A DNA stretch of 64,000 nucleotides from assembly GCF_004792295.1 (NCBI RefSeq), contig NZ_SRRY01000001.1, forward strand, positions 623,501 to 687,500, written 5' to 3'. Positions 1 through 9,519 of this stretch are shown piece after piece. The translations under genes were made by a program, and so were the position numbers. This stretch comes from Pseudoalteromonas sp. MEBiC 03607 (GTDB taxonomy: Bacteria; Pseudomonadota; Gammaproteobacteria; Enterobacterales; Alteromonadaceae). The notes beneath the pieces are model-generated. The model was given only the letters and a program-made list of their open reading frames with translations, searched no databases and had not been told where the DNA came from. Numbering within the stretch: the first letter of the stretch is position 1; every line of letters starts with the position of its first letter.

Positions 1-449
1 TCTTTGAAAGACTTATGGCAATCTTTACAGCCTTTAGCCCATGCGCCAAATGCTTTACCAATTACTTTTTCATCGCCACTCTGTGCTGCAACTGCTAGTT
101 CATCAGCATATTGTTGGAAGGCAACTGCTTTTTTCATAAAGGTTTCGTTATCGCTCCATACAGCAGCAAGTGCAGATGTATCGCCTTTATCAGAACCCGC
201 TACAAAAGCTTCCCAAGGCATTTTTGATAGTGCAGCTGCATTGTTGGCACGCTTTTGAAAGCGTTCAGCATCAAAAGGTACTTTTCCTTTTAGCATATCG
301 CCCATGTCACCAATTTGTACGCGGATCATTGAAAATGCTGCCTGACGATACTCGATTGCATCACTTGGTTCTTCAAATACAGAATTTGCTGATGCGCCTA
401 GTGCCATTGTAGATAGCATTGCACCTAATACTAATTGTTTTAATTTCAT
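1..449 (-). CDS. Cytochrome c'-type periplasmic heme protein (partial, 3' end cut by window)
   Basis: About 149 codons are visible, starting at the ATG at 449. The N-terminus is a Sec signal peptide (MKLKQL..., hydrophobic core, ASA cleavage site near residue 21). The only heme motif, CKDCH, is at residues 141-145, right at the C-terminus. A single C-terminal CxxCH after a roughly 120-residue helical domain is the hallmark of cytochrome c' (class II c-type cytochromes), periplasmic pentacoordinate hemes that bind NO or CO or carry electrons. The protein should end within a few residues past the window edge. The physiological partner cannot be told from here. Confidence 0.85.
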   Translation of the reverse strand, partial: MKLKQLVLGAMLSTMALGASANSVFEEPSDAIEYRQAAFSMIRVQIGDMGDMLKGKVPFDAERFQKRANNAAALSKMPWEAFVAGSDKGDTSALAAVWSDNETFMKKAVAFQQYADELAVAAQSGDEKVIGKAFGAWAKGCKDCHKSFK

Positions 450-540
450 TCCTTTTGCCCCTTAAGATGTCATAAAAGTAAACTAACTGAGTTGTATCTT
501 AGCTCAATATAATATTCAAGTGTATTGCGGTTAACCTTAA

Positions 541-1011
541 TTAATCATTTATATCAATATCGGCGAATATCATCCCGCGGCGCATACTTCTGGTTGCTAA
601 GAAAACCTCGCCTAGTAAAGATAAAAAACCACAGATCAACAGGGCCATAGCGGCCACAAAGCAACTGGCAATTGTCACGCTTAGGTTAATAGATTGGATA
701 TGTGATAGAAATAAACACATAACCACAGCGCACACTAATAAGGCACTAAGCACACTTGCACTAAATGCAATATGGATACAGCGCGAGCGCTTTAATAACG
801 CTCTTAATTCAGTCGTTAGAGACTTATTAAAGTCTTCATCAGTACTGACCTTTAACTTACGCTCAAGCTGCCTTGCACGGTCGGTAATGCGGGCTAGACG
901 GTTAGATAACACACCTAATGTGGCAGCAATACCCGTAATTAAGAATACCGGGGCTACGGCTGTTTGAATCACCTTAGCCATAGTAAGAATATTAATGACC
1001 TCTGAGTTCAT
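541..1011 (-). CDS. DUF2721 family inner-membrane protein
   Basis: This 156-residue protein matches DUF2721. It has an N-terminal membrane segment (about residues 13-35), then a basic/acidic helical stretch containing SNRLARITDRARQLE (about 37-51), which is the family's most conserved part. Two more membrane segments follow at about 97-145. The charged loop between the first and second segments is predicted cytoplasmic. No biochemical role is established for the family. It is monocistronic, 91 bases downstream of the neighbouring cytochrome start on the same strand order. Confidence 0.8.
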   Translation of the reverse strand: MNSEVINILTMAKVIQTAVAPVFLITGIAATLGVLSNRLARITDRARQLERKLKVSTDEDFNKSLTTELRALLKRSRCIHIAFSASVLSALLVCAVVMCLFLSHIQSINLSVTIASCFVAAMALLICGFLSLLGEVFLATRSMRRGMIFADIDIND

Positions 1012-1181
1012 TATGTTTACCTTTTTGCATTTGATTCATTTACAAATATTTACAACCCATGCTTTTTCATTAAACGCTTTTAAAACAAAGTCTTGTCAGT
1101 TTTTTTCTCGCATATAATAAATTTACTGTAACTATAATGTAACTGAAATGTTGTTCTTGAGTGTGTTTACGCTTTATATTG

Positions 1182-1205
1182 GTGATGAAACTTTGTTTCA
1201 ATCAC
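1182..1205. promoter_or_regulatory. Inverted repeat in the upstream region of the subtilase gene
   Basis: GTGATGAAAC at 1182-1191 pairs with GTTTC plus ATCAC at 1195-1205, with one unpaired A at 1200 and a TTT loop. It lies 38 bases before the start codon. It could be an operator or a leader hairpin; no regulator is identified. Two TATAAT-like hexamers lie further upstream at 1113-1118 and 1133-1138, but neither has a convincing -35 box. Confidence 0.35.
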
Positions 1206-1243
1206 TATTTAGGACGATAAAATAACATATCCCAGGGGAACCC

Positions 1244-4200
1244 ATGTCTAAAAATCTAATAAAAAGAACAGCAGTTGCTTTGGCTGTAACAAGTGCAATG
1301 TGCGCTAGTGCACAAGCCAATGACTTTTCAAAATACAATCTAGCAGGCAAAAAGTTAATTAAATCAAGTGCTGTTACTAAAAAAGAGCAAAAAGTTCGCA
1401 GCGAAGCAACAAGTTGGTTAGTTAAGTTAAATGCACCAGCAACAGTAAATGCAACATCACGTGGTGCAGATATTGCGAGTATTCAGTCACAAGCACAAGC
1501 GGCACAAGTAAGTGTAGAGCAAGCGATTAGCAGCATGGATTTACCGCTGCAAGTTGTTGCGAAAACATCAACACTTGTCAGCTCAATCGTAGTCAATGGT
1601 AATAAGCAGGACGTTGCAAAGCTTCTCTCTAACGCGCAAGTTGAGGGTATCTACCCTGTTTATGATTATGAATTGCATGTTGCAGACAGTGCCGATTATA
1701 TTGAGGCAACACCTCTTGTCGCGAATGGTTTAGCAACAGGTGAAGGTGTTCGCGTTGCGGTACTTGATACAGGTATCGACTACACACACAAAGCATTCGG
1801 TGGTGAAGGTACTGATGAAGCATATGCTGCTGCGATTGCTGATCCTGCATCAGTTGATTGGCCACAAGGTAAAGTTTTAGGCGGTTATGACTACATCAAT
1901 AATGATAATGATCCAATTGATGTAGATACAAATCATGGTACACACGTTTCTCACTCGGTTAACGGTATCGCACCAAACGTAGATTTATTTGTTTACTCTG
2001 TATGTAATAGTGGTTGTCCTGGTCTTGCGCAATTATTAGCGCTTGAAAGTGCAATGGACCCAGATGGTAATGGTGATATCAGTGACCGTGTTGACGTAAT
2101 CAACATGTCTTTAGGTGGTGATTACGGTGATATTGCAAATGATGCTGTAGGCTTATTCATCAACCAAGCAGTTAAACTAGGTACCAACGTGGTTATCTCT
2201 GCAGGTAATGATGGCGCATATCCATTTATCGTTGGTGGCCCAAGTACCACTGAGCATGCTCTTTCTGTTGGGGCAATGACTCACCCTACAGGTGCTGAGT
2301 CAATTGGTAGTGGTACAGTTAATGGCGAAGAAGCAATTGTGCAGCCAGCAAGTTTTGGTCCTCAAACTGCGTTTAGTTTCTCAAATGACGATATTGAACT
2401 TGTTTACCCAGATGCGAACCAAACAGCATGTGAAGCGTTTGCTGATGACGTAGATTTTACTGGTAAGGGAGTTATCATCGACCGTGGTGCATGTGCATTT
2501 ACAGTTAAAGTATTAGCAGCACAAGCTAAAGGTGCAGAGTTTGTTATTATTGCAAACAATAACGATGATGGTACGCCAGCTCCTATGGGTGGTTCTGATC
2601 CAAGTGTAACTATCCCTTCTGTCGGCGTAACATTTGCCGCAGGTACAGCACTTAAAGCAGGCGGTACATTTAACCTAACAGTTGAACGTTTAGTTCTTTC
2701 TGGCGCTATTGCTGACTTCACATCGCGTGGTCCTTCAATGGGTGGTCTGTTAAAACCTGAAATTACAGCACCAGGTGTAAACATCATGACTGCTCACCCA
2801 GGTTTAGGTGATGGTCTTACTGGCGCAACAGGTACTTCATTCTCAGGTCCAATCACGGCTGGTGCGGTGAGCTTATTAAAAGAAGCACTGCCTGAACGTA
2901 ATGCACTTGAGTTAAAAGCTACGCTAATGAATACCGCTAACCTCAATGTCACAATGGAGCCATTAGCGATTAACCCTGATGCTGAGCTTGCGCCAATTAG
3001 TTATATCGGGGCAGGTTTAGTTGACGTAAATAAAGCGGCTAACTTACCAGTTGCTGCGTGGGCTGCAGATACTAAACAAGCTGCGCTTTCGTTTGGTTTA
3101 GTAAATGCATCAGAAACAGTAGAACTAACTAAAACTGTTCACGTTAAAAACTTCTCAAATGAAGCAAAGGTTTATACGCTTTCACTTGAACAGCGTTATC
3201 AAGACGATATAGAACGTGGTTCATTCTCACTTGATTACCCAGAAACAATCACAGTTCCAGCTGGTCAAATGCTGTCATTTGATGTCACTGCGACAATCGA
3301 CCCGACAACATTACCTGAGTGGACTTTGACTGATGACAACATTGGTTCTCAAGACTCAACGACGGATTTAACGAACCTTGAGTTAGACGGTGCGTTAATA
3401 TTCTCAGATGGTGACGAGAAAGCATTCCACCTTGTTTACCACGTATTGCCAAAAGCGAATGCAGCAATGAGCTTTATGCCAGTCATGACTGATGATGGTG
3501 TTGCTCACCAACTGACAAATACTGGCGCTGTTGCTTTAGAGCCTGTGTTTGCACCAACGGTAGCGACTGATGAAGTCGATGAAGATCAACGTTTAGACTT
3601 AGTTGGCGCATCGATTGAAACATTTGCAGTACCAGCAGAGGTCTGTGATAGCGGTTATGTAACCTTAACAACTATGGTACTAAATGATGGTATCACTCAC
3701 TCTTATGTGGGTGGCTTCATGGCCGACTTCGACCTTGATCAGGATGGCACGTACGACGTTACAGTACAAAATGGCAAGTTAGAATGGTTCTACGATGTTG
3801 AGCCAGGCACTGCTATTACCTTCACTCATGGCTACGGTAGCTCTTCAGGTAATCTTAATAATATTTACCAAATTATTGGTAATAACCATCTAACGATGCA
3901 AAGTTGTTTAGGTGCATTTGGTCTAACGGCTGATGATATTGGTAAAGCAACTGCAAATGTACGTTTCCGTACAGAAGAAGAAACTTGGACTCCAATTGCA
4001 TCAGGCGAAGGCGATGTTGCAATGGGCACATATACATTCACTGATGCATCAAATGATGTCTATGCAGCGCTTGTTGATGAATCTGGTGAGGCTGTAAGTT
4101 CAATTGAACCAGGCGCTTCAGCAACATTATTGAACGCTGGTGCAGACTTCATGATCCTATCTGATTCTGGTTCTAAAGCATACGCAGCAACACCGAGTGC

Positions 4201-4942
4201 AGATGCTAATACAGCGCCTGAGCTTGCCGATGCTTCGTTCAGCGTTGCTGAAAATAGCGCAGAAGGTACTGTTATCGGTATGCTTGAAGCGACTTACGGT
4301 GCTGAACTTGCAAATCCAATTTCTGAGTACATCGTACTGAGCTCTTCTTCTACAGCGGTTTCTGTAAACGCGGCTGGAGAAGTTGTGGTAATGAATGCAG
4401 AGATGCTAGATTACGATGCAGGCCTTACGTCTATTGAGCTTGAAGTTGTTGCTGCAGATTCTGCAGGCAATATCTCTGAACCTGCGATGGTGACTGTTGA
4501 AGTTATGAACGTTGCTGACGAGCCAGAAGAAGTTAATCCAGTAATCGATGCTGATCTTGGTGAGTTCACGGTTCAAGAAAACGCAGCAGAAGGTACTGTA
4601 ATTGGCACTGTGACTGCGACTGACCCAGATGCAGATCTGACTCCTATCGCAACTTATGAAGTGACAGGCAGTGATAGCATCAGCATCAGCGATACAGGTG
4701 AATTAATGGTTGCGGGTGCAATCGATTATGAGCAAACAACCTCTATCGAAGTATCAGTGACAGCTGTTGACTCTGCAGGCAATATGTCTGAAGCGGTGAC
4801 GATTACTATTGCTGTAACTCAAGACCCAAGCGAAGACGTTGTTGCTGAAGAACCTAAGAAGAAAAAATCGTCAGGTTCACTAGCATGGTTAACATTACTT
4901 GCTGCGCCGTTCGCATTTATGCGTCGTCGTAAGCAAAAGTAA
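1244..4942 (+). CDS. Secreted subtilisin-like serine protease (S8) with PA and cadherin-like domains and GlyGly-CTERM-type tail
   Basis: A 1232-residue exported protease. In order: Sec signal peptide (1-25), I9-type propeptide (about 55-145), S8 catalytic domain with triad D175 (VLDTGID), H231 (NHGTHV) and S532 (GTSFSGP). A PA domain is inserted before the serine (about 395-475), an arrangement like Vpr/lactocepin proteases. A DPDGNGDISD stretch inside the catalytic domain looks like a calcium loop. Two cadherin-like repeats lie at about 989-1085 and 1099-1197. The C-terminus has an SSGS motif, a hydrophobic helix and RRRKQK, resembling GlyGly-CTERM signals that rhombosortase cleaves for surface release or anchoring. 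The start is supported by AGGGG 6-8 bases upstream. It probably degrades extracellular protein; substrate unknown. Confidence 0.93.
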   Translation: MSKNLIKRTAVALAVTSAMCASAQANDFSKYNLAGKKLIKSSAVTKKEQKVRSEATSWLVKLNAPATVNATSRGADIASIQSQAQAAQVSVEQAISSMDLPLQVVAKTSTLVSSIVVNGNKQDVAKLLSNAQVEGIYPVYDYELHVADSADYIEATPLVANGLATGEGVRVAVLDTGIDYTHKAFGGEGTDEAYAAAIADPASVDWPQGKVLGGYDYINNDNDPIDVDTNHGTHVSHSVNGIAPNVDLFVYSVCNSGCPGLAQLLALESAMDPDGNGDISDRVDVINMSLGGDYGDIANDAVGLFINQAVKLGTNVVISAGNDGAYPFIVGGPSTTEHALSVGAMTHPTGAESIGSGTVNGEEAIVQPASFGPQTAFSFSNDDIELVYPDANQTACEAFADDVDFTGKGVIIDRGACAFTVKVLAAQAKGAEFVIIANNNDDGTPAPMGGSDPSVTIPSVGVTFAAGTALKAGGTFNLTVERLVLSGAIADFTSRGPSMGGLLKPEITAPGVNIMTAHPGLGDGLTGATGTSFSGPITAGAVSLLKEALPERNALELKATLMNTANLNVTMEPLAINPDAELAPISYIGAGLVDVNKAANLPVAAWAADTKQAALSFGLVNASETVELTKTVHVKNFSNEAKVYTLSLEQRYQDDIERGSFSLDYPETITVPAGQMLSFDVTATIDPTTLPEWTLTDDNIGSQDSTTDLTNLELDGALIFSDGDEKAFHLVYHVLPKANAAMSFMPVMTDDGVAHQLTNTGAVALEPVFAPTVATDEVDEDQRLDLVGASIETFAVPAEVCDSGYVTLTTMVLNDGITHSYVGGFMADFDLDQDGTYDVTVQNGKLEWFYDVEPGTAITFTHGYGSSSGNLNNIYQIIGNNHLTMQSCLGAFGLTADDIGKATANVRFRTEEETWTPIASGEGDVAMGTYTFTDASNDVYAALVDESGEAVSSIEPGASATLLNAGADFMILSDSGSKAYAATPSADANTAPELADASFSVAENSAEGTVIGMLEATYGAELANPISEYIVLSSSSTAVSVNAAGEVVVMNAEMLDYDAGLTSIELEVVAADSAGNISEPAMVTVEVMNVADEPEEVNPVIDADLGEFTVQENAAEGTVIGTVTATDPDADLTPIATYEVTGSDSISISDTGELMVAGAIDYEQTTSIEVSVTAVDSAGNMSEAVTITIAVTQDPSEDVVAEEPKKKKSSGSLAWLTLLAAPFAFMRRRKQK

Positions 4943-4962
4943 TTGCTTGATAAGTAACTAAT

Positions 4963-4986
4963 AAAGGGAGCTTCGGCTCCCTTTTT
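4963..4986 (+). terminator. Intrinsic terminator of the subtilase gene
   Basis: A perfect 9-bp stem (AAAGGGAGC / GCTCCCTTT) with the very stable TTCG tetraloop, ending in TTTTT. It lies 20 bases after the stop codon. Confidence 0.95.
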
Positions 4987-5070
4987 ACATTGCTTCACAA
5001 AGGCTACTTATAAATTCACGGTTAATTACTTATATTAGGGACTTAATAATAAAAATTAATTAGGATCCCT

Positions 5071-7236
5071 ATGAAAGTTGGCCATTCACTTTGCCTTGCG
5101 GCACTCTCTTTAGCTGTTCTATCAGCGTGTAATAAAGTTCCAGATAATAAAGAACAAGCAATTATTACAGAGCAAGTTCAGATATCTGCTCCCGTCGCCA
5201 AAAAAATACCATATGAAATGACCATCCATGGTGATACTCGTATCGATAACTATTATTGGATGCGAGATGATGAGCGTAAAGATGAAGCCGTCATTGCCCA
5301 CTTAAATGCTGAAAATGAGTATGTAGAAAGTATGCTCGCACATACTCTGCCATTGCAAAACACCTTGTTCGAAGAGCTTAAAGGACGTATTGAGAAAGAT
5401 GACGATACAGTGCCAACCAAAAAAGGTGATTATTACTATTTTTCACAAACGCGCGGTGATGACGAATACCCGGTTTATGTGCGCAGCAAAGATAGCCAGG
5501 GTGAGAATAAGCAGGTTATCTTGAACGTAAATGACCTTGCTAAAGATCATGATTATTTTGCTGTAACAGGTTTGGCAGTGAGCCCAAATGGCAATTTGCT
5601 TGCTTACGGTGAAGATACGGTGAGTCGTCGTATTTATACAATTAAAGTAAAAGATTTAAGCACAGGTAAAATGTTGTCAGAGAGCCTTGAAGGCACTGAA
5701 GGTGAAGTTGTTTGGGCGAATGACAACAAAACCTTTTACTACATTAAAAAAGACCTACAGACACTGTTAGGCTACCAAGTTTATCGCCATACACTAGGAA
5801 CATCTCAAGCCGACGATGAGCTAGTGTATGAAGAAAAAAATACCAGTTACTACACAGGTATTTCGAAAAGCAAAGATCAACAAGAAATCTATATTAGTCA
5901 TGGCAGCACCAGTGCGTCGGGCGTCTCGGTTATTGATGCCAATGATGTAAAAGCAATGCCAAAACGTTTTATTGAACGCGAAGCAGGGCTTGAATACGAC
6001 ATCAAAAAATTGGGTGATTGGTATTATATTGTTACCAATTTAAATGCAGTTAACTTCCAACTGATGAAAGTTCACCGCGATAAAGCGCATGATAAAGCAA
6101 ATTGGCAAACGCTTATTGCTGGTCGTGATGATGTGAAACTTGAAGGTATTGAGTTATTCAATAATCATTTGGTTTACGAAGAGCGTGAAAAGGGTCAAAC
6201 CCGTATCACTATTCGCGACCTTCGTAGCCAACAAGAGCAAGTAGTTGCTTTTAATGACCCAACTTACATGGTTTTTAGCTATGGTAATAGTGAGTTAGAT
6301 AACCCTAACTTACGTGTTTACTATTCAAGCATGACGACCCCAGGTAGCAGCTACGATATCAACCTTGAAAATGGTGAAAAAACGCTACTTAAGCAGCGCA
6401 AAGTGTTAGGTGACTTTAACCCAGACAACTATGCCTCTGAGCGTGTTTACGTAACGACCCGAGATAGTGTTGATGTACCCGTTAGCCTTGTTTATCGTAA
6501 AGACAAGTTCAAAAAAGATGGCTCTAATCCACTTATGCAATATGGCTATGGCTCGTACGGTGCAACCATGGATCCGAGCTTTTCAAGCTCGCGCTTAAGC
6601 CTTCTTGATCGCGGTTTTGTATTTGCAATTGCGCATATCCGTGGCTCGCAAATGTTAGGCCGTCCTTGGTATGAAGATGGTAAGTTGCTGCATAAACAAA
6701 ACACCTTTAATGACTTTGTTGATGTGACTAAGTCTTTAGCTGCTCAAAAATATGGTGATAAAGATAATATTTTTGCCATGGGTGGCAGTGCTGGTGGCTT
6801 GCTAATGGGGGCTGTTGTCAATCAAGCACCTGAGCTTTATAAAGGCGTTATTGCAGCAGTGCCTTTTGTCGATGTAGTGACGACCATGCTTGATGCCAGC
6901 TTACCATTAACAACGAATGAGTATGACGAGTGGGGTAATCCGAACGATAAAGTCTATTACGATTATATGTTGTCATATTCACCATACGACCAAGTTAAAA
7001 AGCAGGCATATCCAAACATGTTAGTCACTACCGGATTGCATGATTCACAGGTGCAATATTTTGAACCGGCAAAGTGGGTGGCTAAGCTACGTGAATATAA
7101 AACTGATGATAACCTATTACTGTTCAAAACCGACATGGAAGCAGGGCATGGTGGTGCTTCTGGGCGCTTTAAAAGCTTGCAAGACACCGCGTTATATTAT
7201 GCCTTTATGTTAGATTTAGCGGGTATAGAAAAATAA
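5071..7236 (+). CDS. Oligopeptidase B-like S9A serine peptidase, predicted lipoprotein
   Basis: This 721-residue protein aligns by eye with protease II/oligopeptidase B. The opening YYWMRDDER block and a seven-bladed propeller region (about 90-440) precede an alpha/beta-hydrolase domain. The triad is S573 (GGSAGG), D658 (HDSQVQYFEP) and H693 (EAGHGG). Unlike the cytosolic E. coli enzyme it begins with a lipoprotein signal: LSAC puts the lipidated cysteine at residue 20. The residue after it is Asn, so the final membrane cannot be stated with certainty. It should trim peptides after basic residues, possibly products of the secreted subtilase upstream; that link is inference. The ATG at 5071 has a modest AGGATCCCT upstream. 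Confidence 0.9.
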   Translation: MKVGHSLCLAALSLAVLSACNKVPDNKEQAIITEQVQISAPVAKKIPYEMTIHGDTRIDNYYWMRDDERKDEAVIAHLNAENEYVESMLAHTLPLQNTLFEELKGRIEKDDDTVPTKKGDYYYFSQTRGDDEYPVYVRSKDSQGENKQVILNVNDLAKDHDYFAVTGLAVSPNGNLLAYGEDTVSRRIYTIKVKDLSTGKMLSESLEGTEGEVVWANDNKTFYYIKKDLQTLLGYQVYRHTLGTSQADDELVYEEKNTSYYTGISKSKDQQEIYISHGSTSASGVSVIDANDVKAMPKRFIEREAGLEYDIKKLGDWYYIVTNLNAVNFQLMKVHRDKAHDKANWQTLIAGRDDVKLEGIELFNNHLVYEEREKGQTRITIRDLRSQQEQVVAFNDPTYMVFSYGNSELDNPNLRVYYSSMTTPGSSYDINLENGEKTLLKQRKVLGDFNPDNYASERVYVTTRDSVDVPVSLVYRKDKFKKDGSNPLMQYGYGSYGATMDPSFSSSRLSLLDRGFVFAIAHIRGSQMLGRPWYEDGKLLHKQNTFNDFVDVTKSLAAQKYGDKDNIFAMGGSAGGLLMGAVVNQAPELYKGVIAAVPFVDVVTTMLDASLPLTTNEYDEWGNPNDKVYYDYMLSYSPYDQVKKQAYPNMLVTTGLHDSQVQYFEPAKWVAKLREYKTDDNLLLFKTDMEAGHGGASGRFKSLQDTALYYAFMLDLAGIEK

Positions 7237-7244
7237 TCACCCAT

Positions 7245-7272
7245 CAGGCATCCGTGATTAAGCGGATGCCTG
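7245..7272. terminator. Hairpin at the convergent junction of the S9A peptidase and a sensor kinase
   Basis: Perfect 10-bp inverted repeat CAGGCATCCG / CGGATGCCTG with an 8-base loop. The stop codon of the minus-strand kinase lies in the loop. On the minus strand a T-rich run follows about 9 bases later, so it may act weakly in both directions. Confidence 0.6.
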
Positions 7273-8733
7273 CATGGTTAAATTAAAGCGAAATTCACTG
7301 CCTTTTCCAACAGTACTTTGTACTTCGATTTTACTATTCATTAGCATAAGTAGTTGTTTACATATAGCTAACCCTAATCCGGTAGAGCCACGTTTTATAC
7401 TATTGCGAGCCTGATAATGTGGTTCAAAAATCGCAGTGAGCTCGTCGGCATGAATGCCAACACCAGTGTCTGATACCGCTACAAATAGTTCGTTAGCTTG
7501 CTCAGAAACGCTAACTGAAATCACTCCGCCATCTGGGGTATGGCGAATAGCATTTTCGATTAAGTTCGTTAGCACTCGTTCTAACTTGGCAATGTCAGCA
7601 GTTACTGTGAAATCGCATATCTCAGGGATAACCTTAAGTTTAATGCCTGCAGAGCGAGCGGTTAATTCCAGTTTTGCCACACAGTCATAAATTAACTCGC
7701 CCAAATTAAATGTTTCGGCATTTATTTTTACTTGCCCGCACTCTAAGTTAGCTAATTCAAATATTTGCTCAATGAGTTGTTTTAACTGTTGGCAATTATC
7801 CATCGCTAAATTTAGATAATGTTGCTGCTCTTGCTCACTTAAATGGCTGTTAGGCTTATTAATTACTTCGATAAAACCATGTAATGACGACAGCGGTGTT
7901 CTTAAGTCATGAGAGAGGTGGGTTAGTAATTCGCGACGCTGCTTATCTGCATGCTGTAGGGATTGAAATTGCTCATCGATGCGCGACAACATTGCATGTA
8001 CGCCTTTGCTTAAATTACCAATTTCATTGTTACCCGTGTAACTTGGTCTGAGCGACATCTTTGTTAGGCTGTAATTGGCCGCTTCAATCTGGCAAATTTC
8101 TTTGTTGAGTTGTTTTAGCGGTAATGTGAAGAACCTAAATAATATTAGCATGGCTATAAAAAGCGCGAGCATAGCTGTTATAAACCAAGCCGCACCTAGC
8201 CACAGTGCATCATTTTCTTTGATATTGTTTAAGGTTGTATCAAATGCTTGACCACCAATAATAACGTATAAATAGCCTTGCAGTTGTTGTTGATTAAACA
8301 CCGGGGCAGCAGAGAAAATCTTTTTTGCGTCATGGCTACGTGGATCGTCACCATAAATAGGTGTGGCAGTGGGGTCGTTAATGAGCTTTTTAATGGGAGC
8401 AAGGTTGATCTGTTTTTTAATAACTTGGCCCGGTTTTGCAGAGTATGTAAGTAATTCTCCGCGTGGGTCTACAAAATAAAATTCAAAGTTGGGGCCTAAT
8501 ATCATCAGGGTATGAAATAAATTCTCTAAGGCTTCATAATCATACACACCTTGTTTTATTAAAGGATTGTCATGAACGAGATGCTCAGCCAGCTGTAAGT
8601 GTAAGTTTTGCTGTGCATGGTGCTGCGAAGTTTGCTCAAGATGCTTGCTCCAACTAAATACTAGGGCACATAGTAGGCTAAAAATAAGTACAAGCGACCA
8701 TGCGAGCTTTTGATAGAGTGTCATTGTTTTCAT
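7258..8733 (-). CDS. Membrane sensor histidine kinase of an OmpR-type two-component system
   Basis: Protein of 491 residues from the ATG at 8733, which overlaps by one base the stop codon of the response regulator (TAATG), so translation is probably coupled; an in-frame start 48 bases earlier lies inside the regulator. TM1 is at about 9-28, the periplasmic sensor at about 29-175, TM2 at about 185-208, followed by HAMP, HisKA with H275 (LSHDLRTP) and a HATPase domain with DTGVGI and GSTGLGLAI boxes. Its partner is the adjacent OmpR-family regulator. The gene is last in a cluster behind two spondin-domain genes, so the stimulus may be at the envelope; that is inference. Confidence 0.92.
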   Translation of the reverse strand: MKTMTLYQKLAWSLVLIFSLLCALVFSWSKHLEQTSQHHAQQNLHLQLAEHLVHDNPLIKQGVYDYEALENLFHTLMILGPNFEFYFVDPRGELLTYSAKPGQVIKKQINLAPIKKLINDPTATPIYGDDPRSHDAKKIFSAAPVFNQQQLQGYLYVIIGGQAFDTTLNNIKENDALWLGAAWFITAMLALFIAMLILFRFFTLPLKQLNKEICQIEAANYSLTKMSLRPSYTGNNEIGNLSKGVHAMLSRIDEQFQSLQHADKQRRELLTHLSHDLRTPLSSLHGFIEVINKPNSHLSEQEQQHYLNLAMDNCQQLKQLIEQIFELANLECGQVKINAETFNLGELIYDCVAKLELTARSAGIKLKVIPEICDFTVTADIAKLERVLTNLIENAIRHTPDGGVISVSVSEQANELFVAVSDTGVGIHADELTAIFEPHYQARNSIKRGSTGLGLAICKQLLMLMNSKIEVQSTVGKGSEFRFNLTMQASA

Positions 8734-9461
8734 TAGTGTGTGCTCAGTTGCGATGGGTTTAGTTTGTAGCCAACCCCCCATACCGTTTCAATAAAGTTGC
8801 TAGCGTGATACCGCTCAAACTTACTACGCAGACGATTTATATGTGAATTGACTGTATGTTCATAGCCACAGTGTTGATACCCCCAAACGTGATCAAGTAA
8901 TTGCTGGCGACTAAATACATGATTTGGGTGTTTAGCAAAATACACCAGCAAATCAAATTCGGTGGCAGTAAGATTGATTGCTTGATTAGCTAAAAAAGCC
9001 TGATGACTTGAAAACTCGATATGTAGATCCCCAAGTTGAATGGATTCGGCATTATGCGCTTGTTCATTAGTTGATTGTGCGATGAGCAATTGTGCTCTAT
9101 GGCGCAGTTGTGTTTTGATCCTTGCCTGTAACTCTCTCGCAAAGAAAGGTTTGCAAATATAATCATCTGCACCCATCTCTAAACCAATTACCCGATCCAT
9201 GTCGCTACTTAGTGCAGTCAATAAGATGACAGCTGTTTGCGGATAGTGCTCTTTAATTTTTCGACATAAGCTAAGGCCATCCATTTGCGGTAGATTGATA
9301 TCTAGCAACACCAACCCATAACTTTGATTAGCCAGCTTTTTTATCGCTGCCTCAGCACTTGCTGTTTCGTCAATGTGCAGGTTTAAGCTAGTCAACTGGG
9401 TGGTGATGAGTTGGCGAATGGTTTTATCGTCTTCAACTATGAGTAATTTTTCAGGGCGCAT
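8733..9461 (-). CDS. OmpR/PhoB-family response regulator
   Basis: A 242-residue regulator. The receiver domain (about 5-118) has acidic residues D11/D12, the phospho-acceptor D54 (VLLDINLPQMDG), and a lysine in the CKPF motif. A winged-helix DNA-binding domain follows (about 145-237), with the family's TEFDLLVYFAKHP and HINRLRSKF sequences. It is cotranscribed and translationally coupled with the kinase downstream. It is separated by 58 bases from the spondin-domain lipoprotein gene upstream, so it may regulate that gene pair. Target genes are not visible from the sequence. Confidence 0.93.
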   Translation of the reverse strand: MRPEKLLIVEDDKTIRQLITTQLTSLNLHIDETASAEAAIKKLANQSYGLVLLDINLPQMDGLSLCRKIKEHYPQTAVILLTALSSDMDRVIGLEMGADDYICKPFFARELQARIKTQLRHRAQLLIAQSTNEQAHNAESIQLGDLHIEFSSHQAFLANQAINLTATEFDLLVYFAKHPNHVFSRQQLLDHVWGYQHCGYEHTVNSHINRLRSKFERYHASNFIETVWGVGYKLNPSQLSTH

Positions 9462-9519
9462 CGTTTAATCCAAGTAGCTAAGGCACATCCTTATGACCTT
9501 AGCGTAAGGAGTGCGATTG

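Noticed and set aside
2404..2787. 127-codon minus-strand frame inside the subtilase gene
   Set aside because: Antisense shadow of a well-supported coding region, as are the similar frames in yceH (15151-15513), the hybrid kinase (17064-17381) and the chemoreceptor (58188-58511).
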